Source: Cypionkella sp.
Lineage (GTDB): Bacteria; Pseudomonadota; Alphaproteobacteria; Rhodobacterales; Rhodobacteraceae
NCBI GenBank assembly: GCA_023255415.1
Contig: JALRIN010000005.1
Coordinates: 39,600-103,599, forward strand
Direction of reading: 5' to 3'
Length of the DNA stretch: 64,000 nt
Program-made: the position numbers and the translations under genes
Shown here: piece by piece, positions 50,211-58,320 of the stretch
How positions within the stretch are numbered: the first letter of the stretch is position 1
How the letters are laid out: the number at the start of each line of letters is the position of its first letter
The notes under the pieces: model-generated
Databases searched by the model: none
The model's input: only the letters and a program-made list of their open reading frames with translations
What the model was told of the DNA's origin: nothing

Positions 50211-51689
50211 TTAAAGGAAGGCTGTTTCCTCGAAACTACGCAACTTGCGGCTGTGAATCCTCTCAATAGGCATATCGCGCAATTTCTCCATGGCGCGAAT
50301 GCCAATCTCAAGATGCCGCGAGACTTGGGTCTTGTAGAACTCAGACGCCATGCCGGGCAGCTTCAACTCGCCGTGTAAAGGCTTATCGGAAACGCAAAGC
50401 AAAGTGCCATAGGGTACGCGAAAGCGAAAGCCATTCGCGGCGATCGTCGCGCTTTCCATATCCAAAGCAATCGCCCGCGATTGGCTTAAGCGCCGCACCG
50501 GGCCAGACTTATCGCGCAACTCCCAGTTGCGGTTGTCGATTGTTGCAACAGTGCCGGTGCGCATGATCCGCTTCAGCTCGTAGCCGTCCAATTTGGTCAC
50601 CTCTGCCACGGCTTCTTGCAGCGCGATCTGGATCTCGGCCAAGGCTGGGATCGGCACCCAGATCGGCAAGTCATCGTCCAGAACATGGTCTTCGCGCAGA
50701 TAGGCATGGGCCAAACAGAAATCGCCCAAAGATTGGCTGTTGCGCAACCCAGCGCAATGACCAACCATCAGCCAAGCATGGGGCCGCAGCACGGCAATAT
50801 GATCGGTCGCGGTTTTGGCATTCGATGGCCCAACGCCGATATTTACCAAGGTGATGCCGTTCCCGTCGGCGCGCTTTAGATGATAGGTCGGCATTTGCGG
50901 CGTCTTGGCATGCAGGTTGATCACCCCATCAGGGTGGGTAATCTCTTGATTTCCTGTGGCAACAAAGCTGGTATAGCCCTGCGCCGGATCGGCCAAGGCG
51001 GCGCGGGCAATCGCCTCGAACTCCTCGACATAGAATTGATAGTTGGTGAACAGTACATGGTTCTGGAAATGCACCGCATCGGTCGCGGTGTAATGCGACA
51101 GTCGCGCAAGGCTGTAATCGACCCGCTGCGCCGTAAAGGGCGCCAGGGGCTGCGAGCCATCGGCGTTATGAGTGAGGGTGCCGTTAACGATATCGTCGTT
51201 GGTGGTGGCCAGATCAGGCACATCAAACACGTCGCGCAGACTGAACTCCAAAACACCTTCTTGCGGCACCGAAACCGCAGGATTGCCCGCAACCGCGAAA
51301 TGCACCGGAATAGGCGTCTCTGAGACGCCGATCTGCACCGGAACCCTGTGATTCTGCATCAGCAGATCAAGCTGTTGAATCAGATAGTTACGAAATAAAT
51401 CAGGGCGGGTGACCGTGGTTGCATAGACGCCTGGGCTCGCGACATGGCCAAAGGCAAGACGGCTGTCGGTCTTGACATGGCTGGTCACCGACAACCTGAT
51501 CTCGGGATAGCAGGCGCGGATGCGGGTTGCCGGCCGGCTGCCGGTTACCGCATCGCTGAAATGGGCGGATAAAAACCGTGTCGCCTCGGCGTAAATCGCT
51601 TCAAGCCGATCAACCGCAGCGGCGGCATCTGTGAAAAATTCTGTTTTTGGCTGATCTGGGGTGCGGATGACCGCTTGTTCTTCGTTCAT
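50211..51689 (-). CDS. amn: AMP nucleosidase
   Basis: A 492-residue enzyme splitting AMP to adenine and ribose-5-phosphate. The C-terminal phosphorylase-like domain shows TLVNIGVGPSNAKTATDHIAVLRPHAWLMVGHCAGL, AIALDMESATIAANGFRFRVPYGTLLCVSDKPLHGELKLPG in pattern, and a final FEETAFL. The N-terminal AMP-binding domain is also present. The ATG at 51689 has GAGAAG eight bases upstream; an ATG ten codons earlier is possible. Confidence 0.94.
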   Translation of the reverse strand: MNEEQAVIRTPDQPKTEFFTDAAAAVDRLEAIYAEATRFLSAHFSDAVTGSRPATRIRACYPEIRLSVTSHVKTDSRLAFGHVASPGVYATTVTRPDLFRNYLIQQLDLLMQNHRVPVQIGVSETPIPVHFAVAGNPAVSVPQEGVLEFSLRDVFDVPDLATTNDDIVNGTLTHNADGSQPLAPFTAQRVDYSLARLSHYTATDAVHFQNHVLFTNYQFYVEEFEAIARAALADPAQGYTSFVATGNQEITHPDGVINLHAKTPQMPTYHLKRADGNGITLVNIGVGPSNAKTATDHIAVLRPHAWLMVGHCAGLRNSQSLGDFCLAHAYLREDHVLDDDLPIWVPIPALAEIQIALQEAVAEVTKLDGYELKRIMRTGTVATIDNRNWELRDKSGPVRRLSQSRAIALDMESATIAANGFRFRVPYGTLLCVSDKPLHGELKLPGMASEFYKTQVSRHLEIGIRAMEKLRDMPIERIHSRKLRSFEETAFL

Positions 51690-51806
51690 ATACTTTGCTT
51701 CTCGATTTTGATCGGCCATCTAAGAGCGAAATCAGCGACTTCGCAAGTGAAGTCTTGATGACAGGGCAAAAGCTGTCAAATCTGGGCTATGGGTAAGGAG
51801 TTCGCG

Positions 51807-52649
51807 ATGAAAACACTGCTGGTCTTGGGCTATGGCTATTCCGCCGCCGCTTTGGCCGCACGGTTGCTGCCGCAAGGTTGGCAGGTGATTGGCACGACGC
51901 GCGATGCGACCAAGCTGGACGAGATCCGCGCCCAAGGTGTGGAACCGCTGCTTTGGCCCTGCGATCTGTATGAGGCCTGCCAGCGCGCCAGCCATATTTT
52001 GGCCAGCGCCGCCCCAAACGAGCAAGGCGATCCGTTTTTGCAAGCTGCGGGGGCCGCGATAGCGGCTTCGGCTGCGGTCTGGGTTGGCTATCTGTCGACC
52101 ACGGCGGTTTATGGCGATCATAATGGCGCTTGGGTCGATGAAGATACGCCAACCACGCCACAATCGCAACGCGCCGTGCTGCGGGTTTTGGCTGAAACGC
52201 AGTGGCTGGCCTGCGATCTGCCGGTGCATGTGTTTCGGCTGGCTGGAATTTACGGCCCCGGACGCGGGCCGTTCAAAAAGGTGCGCGACGGCAGCGCGCG
52301 GCGCATTATCAAGCCAGGCCAAGTGTTTAGCCGCATTCATGTTGATGACATTGCCCTGACCCTAGACGCCTCGATGGCCCGCCCCCATCGGGGTCGGATC
52401 TATAACGTCTGCGACAATGACCCCGCCCCGCCCGAAGATGTAATCGGCCATGCAGCGCAGCTATTGGGCCTGCCGATGCCGCCCGAAGTTGCCTATGACG
52501 CCGCAGATATGAGCCCGATGGCCCGCAGTTTCTACGGCGAATCCAAAAAGGTCAGCAATCAGCGCATTCGGCAAGAGCTTGGCCTTGATCTGGCTTACCC
52601 CAGCTATCGCGAAGGCCTAGCGGCCTTGCTGGCAGATGAGCGCGCCTAG
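51807..52649 (+). CDS. NAD-dependent epimerase/dehydratase-family protein (YeeZ-like)
   Basis: A 280-residue SDR-fold protein. The N-terminal nucleotide-binding motif reads LVLGYGYSAAALAARLL; SSTTAVYGD-like YLSTTAVYGDHNGAW, FRLAGIYGPGRGPF and FSRIHVDDIA are extended-SDR features. The tyrosine-x3-lysine pair is not in the classical form, so catalysis is uncertain. AAGGAG lies six bases before the ATG. Its 3' end overlaps the fliP fragment by 4 bp. Confidence 0.83.
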   Translation: MKTLLVLGYGYSAAALAARLLPQGWQVIGTTRDATKLDEIRAQGVEPLLWPCDLYEACQRASHILASAAPNEQGDPFLQAAGAAIAASAAVWVGYLSTTAVYGDHNGAWVDEDTPTTPQSQRAVLRVLAETQWLACDLPVHVFRLAGIYGPGRGPFKKVRDGSARRIIKPGQVFSRIHVDDIALTLDASMARPHRGRIYNVCDNDPAPPEDVIGHAAQLLGLPMPPEVAYDAADMSPMARSFYGESKKVSNQRIRQELGLDLAYPSYREGLAALLADERA

Positions 52650-52900
52650 GAATAACTTCGCACCAAGGCGCCCGAGACCAAGCTCCATCCATTGGCCGCA
52701 ACAAAAAAGGCCAGTTTAAACGGCAGCGACACCACCGCGGGCGGCACCATCATCATGCCCATCGACATCAAGACCGCTGCGACCACCAGATCGATGATCA
52801 AGAACGGCAGAAAGATCAGAAAGCCAATCTCGAAGGCGCGCTGAATCTCGGAAAGGATGAAAGACGGCACCAAAAGTGACAGCGGCGCGTCAATCGGCGC
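52646..52900 (-). pseudogene. fliP: fliP fragment (C-terminal part of flagellar export-gate protein)
   Basis: The minus-strand frame encodes the last ~85 residues of FliP, from about DAPLSLLVPSFILSEIQRAF, through FEIGFLIFLPFLIIDLVVAAV, SMGMMMVPPAVVSLPFKL to GWSLVSGALVRSYS and its normal stop. FliP has about 245 residues, so two thirds are gone. No plausible start codon with a ribosome-binding site remains. Homology stops near 52890-52905, where FlgD-coding sequence begins on the other strand. Preservation of the residual sequence suggests a recent deletion. Confidence 0.83.
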
Positions 52901-52902
52901 GC

Positions 52903-53313
52903 CCAGCGCAGCTTGCGGGCTGGGTCGGCCAAGAGGCGCGCTCGGCGGCGCCTGTCTATCAAGACGGGACCCCGGTCACCATCAGCTATGCCGCAGACCC
53001 GCTTGCCGATCGCGCGGTTCTGGTGGCGACAGATGCCAATGGCAATACCGTCGGGCAGGAAGATGTGCCGCTGCAAAGCACGGCTTATCAATGGCTTGGT
53101 GCAAATCTTGCGGGCAATCCTTTGCCCAGTGGCAGCTATATCCTGCGTCTGGAAAGCTACCGCGAAGGGCAGCCTATTAGCACCCAGGGCAAGGTTGAAT
53201 CCTACCAGCCTATCCTTGAGGCACGTGGCGGCGCGGGCGGCTCTACCACCTTGATTTTGCGCGGTGGCGTCGAAGTTGCCTCGACCGAAGTCACCGCCCT
53301 TAGGGTGCCGTAA
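52903..53313 (+). pseudogene. flgD: flgD fragment (C-terminal part of flagellar hook-capping protein)
   Basis: The plus-strand frame encodes about 136 residues of a Rhodobacterales-type FlgD: AQLAGWVGQEARSAAPVYQ, DGTPVTISY, DRAVLVATDANGNTVGQEDVP, AGNPLPSGSYILRLESY and the ending GGVEVASTEVTALRVP with its stop at 53311-53313. The N-terminal ~90 residues of a normal FlgD (about 225) are missing. The only in-frame start nearby (GTG at 52876) lies in former fliP sequence and lacks a ribosome-binding site. It abuts the convergent ubiB stop. Confidence 0.8.
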
Positions 53314-54843
53314 TTACAAAAACTTGCCCAGCCAAAGCCCCAGCGCAAAGACCAGCGCAACCGCCGCGACACCGCGGGTGCCAAACAGGCGTGGCTGGGT
53401 ATCAACGGCCACAGGTGGGGCCGCCTGCGCGATCAACAGCGATTCCATCATCCGCGGCAGTCGTGGGCCAAAACGGCCTAAAACACGCGCGGTCTGCGCC
53501 AAATCACGGATCAGGGCCAAGGGGCCAACATTGCGGCTGACATAGGATTCGACGACCGGCTTGGCGACTTGCCAGATGTTGATATGCGGATCCAAACCGC
53601 GCGCCACGCCTTCGACAACCACCATCGTGCGCTGCAACAAAATCAGCTCGGTGCGGGTTTCCATACCAAATCTTTCTGTCACTTCAAAAAGATAGGACAG
53701 CAGCCGCGCCATAGAGACCTGCGTTGCATCCAGCCCGAAAATCGGTTCGCCCACCGCCCGCAAGGCGCGGGCAAATTCGTCGATATCACGATCAGGGGGC
53801 ACATAGCCCGCCTCGAAATGCACCTCGGCAACGCGGCGGTAATCCTTGCCGATAAAACCCATCAAAATCTCGGCATAGACCCGGCGGGTGTATTCATCGA
53901 TTCGCCCCATGATCCCAAAATCATAAGCAATCAAATCGCCATTAGCCGCGACCTTGAGGTTGCCTTGGTGCATATCGCCGTGAAAAAACCCGTCGCGCAG
54001 CGCATGGCTCAGGAACAGTTGCAGCACCCGCGCGGCCAAGGCCTGACGGTCCAGACCCGCCGCATCCAGTGCGGCGTTATCGGCAAGGTTGATCCCCTCG
54101 GCCCAATCCAGCGTCATCACCGACCGTCCCGACAGCTGCCAAATCACCCGTGGCACCTGAAAGCCCACGTCGGATTTGGTGTTATCGGCAAATTCTGAAG
54201 CCGCAGAGCTTTCAAGCCGCAGATCCAGCTCGCCCTTCACCACGCCGTCGAAATGCGTGATCACATCCATTGGCCGCAGGCGGCGCGAGGCGGGCGAAAG
54301 AAATTCAATTGCGCGGGCGGCGAAATAAAACGCATCGACATCCTTGCGAAAGGCCCGCTCGATGCCGGGACGCAGCACTTTCACCGCAACATCGCGGCCA
54401 TTTTCGGCCAAAGTCGCGCGATGCACCTGCGCAATCGAAGCGGCGGCAACCGGTTCGGAAAAGCTGGAAAACGCCTCGTCCACCGGCAGACGCAATTCTT
54501 CGGCAACCATGGCTTTTGCCACCGCAGTCGAAAACGGCGGCAGCTGGTCTTGCAAGTATTTCAGCTGCTGCGCCAATTCCGCGCCAACGATATCAGGGCG
54601 TGTCGAAAGCACTTGGCCAAATTTGATATAGGCAGGGCCAAGGGCGGTCAGCGCGCGCGTCACCGGCGGCAAAGCAGGGTCGCCGCGCAGGCCCAACCAC
54701 TTGAAAGGCCAGCCCAAAAGCCGTGCAGCAAAGCGCAGGCGCGGCGGCACCTCCATCGCCTCCAGTGCAAGCGCCATCGCACCCGTGCGCTCGAATGTGG
54801 CGCCGGTGCGGATCAGCCGCCAAATGTTATGGGGACCCCTCAC
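53314..54843 (-). CDS. ubiB: UbiB, atypical kinase of ubiquinone biosynthesis
   Basis: A 509-residue UbiB/ABC1/ADCK-family protein needed for ubiquinone synthesis. Family motifs are GPAYIKFGQVLSTRPDIVG (KxGQ motif), SIAQVHRA, VAVKVLRPGIE, HGDMHQGNLKV and YDFGIMGR. Two membrane-like segments close the C-terminus. The start is GTG at 54843, overlapping the ubiE stop as GTGA, so it is translated with ubiE. Confidence 0.95.
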   Translation of the reverse strand: MRGPHNIWRLIRTGATFERTGAMALALEAMEVPPRLRFAARLLGWPFKWLGLRGDPALPPVTRALTALGPAYIKFGQVLSTRPDIVGAELAQQLKYLQDQLPPFSTAVAKAMVAEELRLPVDEAFSSFSEPVAAASIAQVHRATLAENGRDVAVKVLRPGIERAFRKDVDAFYFAARAIEFLSPASRRLRPMDVITHFDGVVKGELDLRLESSAASEFADNTKSDVGFQVPRVIWQLSGRSVMTLDWAEGINLADNAALDAAGLDRQALAARVLQLFLSHALRDGFFHGDMHQGNLKVAANGDLIAYDFGIMGRIDEYTRRVYAEILMGFIGKDYRRVAEVHFEAGYVPPDRDIDEFARALRAVGEPIFGLDATQVSMARLLSYLFEVTERFGMETRTELILLQRTMVVVEGVARGLDPHINIWQVAKPVVESYVSRNVGPLALIRDLAQTARVLGRFGPRLPRMMESLLIAQAAPPVAVDTQPRLFGTRGVAAVALVFALGLWLGKFL

Positions 54844-55586
54844 AGTTTCCAGCCCGAATGCAGTGCAGCAATCCCCATGGTCAGATTGCGATATTTCACC
54901 AAATCAAAACCCGCCACACGGATCATGCTGGCAAAGGTCTCTTGGTTTGGAAACTTGCGGATCGATTCGACCAGATACTGATAGGAGTCGCGGTCACCCG
55001 CCACGACCTGCCCCATCGCCGGAATGACGTTAAAGCTGTATTTATCATAGACCCATTGCGCCAAGTCGTTGGGAATGCGCGAAAATTCAAGAACCATCAG
55101 CCGCCCGCCGGGGCGCAGCACACGGTAGGCTTCGCGCAGCGCATCTTGCACCCGCGTCACATTCCGGATGCCAAAGGAAATGGTGTAAACGTCAAAGCTG
55201 TTGTCGGCAAAGGGCAGCGCCATCGCGTCGCCAACCACCCAGTCCAACCGCTCGGCCATCTGGCCCGCTTCGGCGCGCTGGCGCCCCGAAATCAGCATCG
55301 ATTCCGTCATATCCAGCACGACCGCTTGCGACTCTGCCGCGCGGGTCAAAAAGCGAAATGCCACATCGCCGGTGCCCCCCGCCACATCCAGAAGACGCTG
55401 TCCGGCGCGGGGTGCCAGCCAATCCATCATCGCGTCTTTCCAAAGCCGGTGCATACCGCCCGACATCAGATCGTTCATAATGTCGTATTTGCTAGCCACA
55501 TTGGTAAAGACCCCATGCACCATGCCGGCCTTATCGGCCTCGGGCACGGTCTGAAATCCGAAATGGGTGGTGTTTTCTTCGGTCAT
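54840..55586 (-). CDS. ubiE: Ubiquinone/menaquinone biosynthesis C-methyltransferase
   Basis: A 248-residue SAM methyltransferase of quinone synthesis. Signatures are VASKYDIMNDLMSGGMHRLWKD, the SAM loop LLDVAGGTGDVAFRF, ISFGIRNVTRVQDALREAYRVLRPGGRLMVLEFS in pattern, and PAMGQVVAGDRDSYQYL. The ATG at 55586 gives family length; its ribosome-binding site is weak. It diverges from mutM with an 84-bp spacer. Confidence 0.95.
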   Translation of the reverse strand: MTEENTTHFGFQTVPEADKAGMVHGVFTNVASKYDIMNDLMSGGMHRLWKDAMMDWLAPRAGQRLLDVAGGTGDVAFRFLTRAAESQAVVLDMTESMLISGRQRAEAGQMAERLDWVVGDAMALPFADNSFDVYTISFGIRNVTRVQDALREAYRVLRPGGRLMVLEFSRIPNDLAQWVYDKYSFNVIPAMGQVVAGDRDSYQYLVESIRKFPNQETFASMIRVAGFDLVKYRNLTMGIAALHSGWKL

Positions 55587-55670
55587 GGGGCTTGTCGTCC
55601 TGTCTTTGCGCCCCTCTATATAGTCTGCTATCGGTTCCGCCTCAATGCGCCGATCTGTCCAAGGGGCCAT

Positions 55671-56510
55671 ATGCCTGAATTACCCGAAGTTGAAACCGTC
55701 CGCCGTGGTCTTCTGCCAGCAATGGAAGGGCGTATGATTGAACGCGCCGAGGTCAATCGGCCTGATCTGCGCTGGCCATTGCCAGAGCGGATGGCCGAAC
55801 GGCTGACCGGCGCGAAGGTGATCGCGCTGCGGCGGCGTTCGAAATACATTCTTGCCGATCTTTCAACCGGCGAGACCTTGCTTATTCATTTAGGCATGTC
55901 GGGGCGGATGCTGGTTTCGGGCATCCGCTTGGGCGATTTCGTTTTTGAACATGCAGCGCCTGAAAAGCACGATCATGTGGTGCTGCATCTGGAAGGCGGC
56001 GCGCGGGTGACCTTTAACGATGCGCGGCGTTTTGGCGCGATGGATCTTTTGCCCACCGCAACGGCCGAGGCACATCCGCTGTTGGCGCAGATCGGGCCCG
56101 AGCCCTTGGGCAATGCTTTCAACGAAGGCTATCTGGCCGCGCGGCTGGCGGGCCGCAACACCCCGATCAAATCGGCGCTGCTTGATCAGCATCTGGTTGC
56201 GGGTCTGGGCAATATCTACGTCTGCGAGGTGCTGTTTCGCGGCGGCCTATCCCCAGCCCGCCGCGCCGGTGATATCAAAGATGCCGCAGCGCTTGTGCCG
56301 ATCATCCGCGAGGTTCTGACCGAGGCGATCGAGGCGGGCGGATCGTCGTTGCGCGATTATCGCCAGACCGACGGCGCGTTGGGCTATTTTCAAAAGGCCT
56401 TTGCGGTCTATGGTCGCGAAGGTGCGCCCTGCGTCACCTGTGCCACCCCGATTGCCCGCATCGCCCAATCGGGGCGATCATCGTTTTACTGCCCCCGCTG
56501 CCAAACCTAA
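55671..56510 (+). CDS. mutM: Formamidopyrimidine-DNA glycosylase
   Basis: A 279-residue base-excision repair enzyme for 8-oxoguanine. It begins MPELPEVETVRRGL with the catalytic Pro-Glu, has Lys in RRRSKYILADL, the helix-two-turn-helix region LLDQHLVAGLGNIYVCEVLF, and the C-terminal zinc finger CVTCATPIARIAQSGRSSFYCPRCQ. AAGGGG lies before the ATG. A much longer open frame upstream is antisense to ubiE and not coding. Confidence 0.97.
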   Translation: MPELPEVETVRRGLLPAMEGRMIERAEVNRPDLRWPLPERMAERLTGAKVIALRRRSKYILADLSTGETLLIHLGMSGRMLVSGIRLGDFVFEHAAPEKHDHVVLHLEGGARVTFNDARRFGAMDLLPTATAEAHPLLAQIGPEPLGNAFNEGYLAARLAGRNTPIKSALLDQHLVAGLGNIYVCEVLFRGGLSPARRAGDIKDAAALVPIIREVLTEAIEAGGSSLRDYRQTDGALGYFQKAFAVYGREGAPCVTCATPIARIAQSGRSSFYCPRCQT

Positions 56511-56533
56511 CCCTGTCCTGCAAAGGAAACCGC

Positions 56534-57307
56534 ATGTACGCAACTGTTTTGGTCGAGATCAAAGACCACGTCGCCCTTATTCGTCTGAACCGCCCCGAGG
56601 CGCTGAACGCGCTGAATGCGCAGATGATGCAGGATCTGGCCGCGGCGCTGCAGGCGGCTGATGCCGATCCGGGCGTGCGCTGCCTTGTGCTGACGGGGTC
56701 GGAAAAGGCATTTGCGGCGGGGGCCGATATTAAGGAAATGGCGACGCAAAGCTTTGCCGATATGTTTAGCCGCAACACCTTTGCCGCCGAAGTCGCGGTG
56801 ATCGAAGCCATTCGCAAACCCATGATCGCCGCGGTTGCAGGCTTTGCTTTGGGCGGGGGATGCGAGCTTGCGATGATGTGCGATTTCATCCTTGCCGCCG
56901 ATACCGCTAAATTTGGCCAGCCCGAGATTAACCTTGGCATCATCGCCGGTCTGGGCGGCACGCAGCGGTTGACGCGGCTGGTGGGGGCCGCAAAGTCGAT
57001 GGAGATGCATCTGACAGGCCGGATGATGGATGCAGCCGAGGCCGAACGCGCCGGGCTTGTCAGCCGGGTGATCCCCGCTGCCGATCTGATTGACGAGGCG
57101 CTTAAAACCGCAGCCAAGATCGCCGCTAAATCGCAAATCGCGGTGATGGCGGCGAAGGAATCGGTCAACCGCGCCGCCGAGACCACACTGCGCGAAGGCC
57201 TGATCTTTGAGCGCCGCCTGTTCCACGCGCTGTTTGCGACCCAAGATCAGGCCGAAGGCATGGCGGCTTTTATCGAAAAGCGGCCGCCAAATTTTCAGGA
57301 TTGCTAG
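56534..57307 (+). CDS. Enoyl-CoA hydratase
   Basis: A 257-residue crotonase that hydrates trans-2-enoyl-CoA in beta-oxidation. It shows LNRPEALNALNAQMM, the oxyanion-hole AFAAGADIKEMA, FALGGGCELAMMCD with the first catalytic glutamate, and GQPEINLGIIAGLGGTQRL with the second. It lies between mutM and rpsT on the same strand; this neighbourhood is common in Rhodobacterales by recollection. Confidence 0.93.
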   Translation: MYATVLVEIKDHVALIRLNRPEALNALNAQMMQDLAAALQAADADPGVRCLVLTGSEKAFAAGADIKEMATQSFADMFSRNTFAAEVAVIEAIRKPMIAAVAGFALGGGCELAMMCDFILAADTAKFGQPEINLGIIAGLGGTQRLTRLVGAAKSMEMHLTGRMMDAAEAERAGLVSRVIPAADLIDEALKTAAKIAAKSQIAVMAAKESVNRAAETTLREGLIFERRLFHALFATQDQAEGMAAFIEKRPPNFQDC

Positions 57308-57455
57308 AAATTCTGTTTCCTTCTGCGCAAATTTGCCTTAAGCGCTGCGATTACATGCGTGTGGGCCCGCTTTGGCAAGAATCATCCCTTCATCTTTGAG
57401 GGGGCCTTGGGGCTTTTGCGCGACAAAATTAAACCGACCCTAAGGATACACAACC

Positions 57456-57731
57456 ATGGCAAATACTGCCCAGTCCAAAAAGCGCGTTCGCCAGACCGAA
57501 GCGCGCACCGATGTGAACAAAGCTCGCCGTTCGCGCATCCGCACCTTCCTGCGTAAAGTTGAAGAAGCGCTGGCTTCCGGCAACCAAGACGCTGCCGTCT
57601 TGGCTTTGAAAAACGCGCAGCCAGAACTGGCACGCGGCGTCACCAAAGGCGTGATGCACAAGAACACCGTGTCGCGCAAAATCTCGCGCTTGGCATCGCG
57701 CGTCAAAGCGCTGGGCACCCCTGCTGCCTAA
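57456..57731 (+). CDS. rpsT: 30S ribosomal protein S20
   Basis: A 91-residue S20 that binds 16S rRNA. MANTAQSKKRVRQTEARTDVNKARRSRIRTFLRKVEEAL and KGVMHKNTVSRKISRLASRVKAL are diagnostic in pattern. It precedes dnaA and is followed by a strong Rho-independent terminator at 57756. Confidence 0.97.
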   Translation: MANTAQSKKRVRQTEARTDVNKARRSRIRTFLRKVEEALASGNQDAAVLALKNAQPELARGVTKGVMHKNTVSRKISRLASRVKALGTPAA

Positions 57732-57755
57732 GCCACTAACCGAATCATAAGTCAC

Positions 57756-57786
57756 AAGGGCGCAGCTTAACGGCTGCGCCCTTGTT
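57756..57786 (+). terminator. Rho-independent terminator behind rpsT
   Basis: A perfect 11-bp stem (AAGGGCGCAGC, 57756-57766; GCTGCGCCCTT, 57773-57783) with the six-base loop TTAACG, then TTGTTCGTTT. It ends rpsT transcription 25 bp behind its stop and isolates dnaA. Confidence 0.9.
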
Positions 57787-58320
57787 CGTTTCAGCGCCCA
57801 AAGCGGCGCAGAATCGGCTTCGCGCTGCACCAAAGCCCTTTCATTCGCAAGCAGGCATACTCTTTAGAGATTACAGTTTTAGGCCTATTTTTTCGGTGCC
57901 CGTGGCCAATTTACACGGCCCGACAGATTCGCTGAAACAAACCCCTGTCAAGCGACAAGATCGGTTGCGGCCCGGTGGCACTGCTTGCTAATTTGACCAA
58001 GCGATTCAATTTTGCCGTGTGACAGAGTCGCTGCGTTTGGTCTAAATGACAGCCCTAAACTGCCAAGTGGGCTGAATTTATGTGAAAAATGCGTGTGTTA
58101 CACTGTGTTTGTTGCGCGTTGCTTAGGAATTAAATCTGTCTGGGTGTCAAGCTGCTGAACCCCAGACATCCAGTGTGTATGAAGACCGCGAGGTGGCGTT
58201 AAAGGCTGCAAATGCGCTGCGCGTTTGTGGGTTTTGCCAGAGTTTGCGCGACGGTTGAACGAAGAAAAATTAGAGGTGCCAACAGGTTGAAACCTGCAAT
58301 GGCGCTTGGGGACGTTAAGA
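57787..58320. other. Long dnaA leader/promoter region
   Basis: About 530 bp without a supported gene before dnaA. No consensus DnaA box (TTATCCACA or its complement) was seen, so there is no evidence here for oriC. The stretch 58020-58130 has several TGTG/CACA motifs (for example GTGTGTTACACTGTG). GGGGA lies eight bases before the dnaA ATG. Presumably it holds the dnaA promoter and a long 5' untranslated leader. Confidence 0.5.

Noticed and set aside
52876..53313. Intact small gene starting at GTG 52876
   Set aside because: Its first codons are former fliP sequence read on the wrong strand, and there is no ribosome-binding site; a truncated flgD explains it better.
54723..55670. Long N-terminal extension of mutM in frame
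   Set aside because: The extension is antisense to ubiE; MutM must begin with MPELPEVE because Pro2 is catalytic.
57787..58320. Replication origin beside dnaA
   Set aside because: No consensus DnaA boxes or AT-rich unwinding cluster were seen; gene order alone is not enough.
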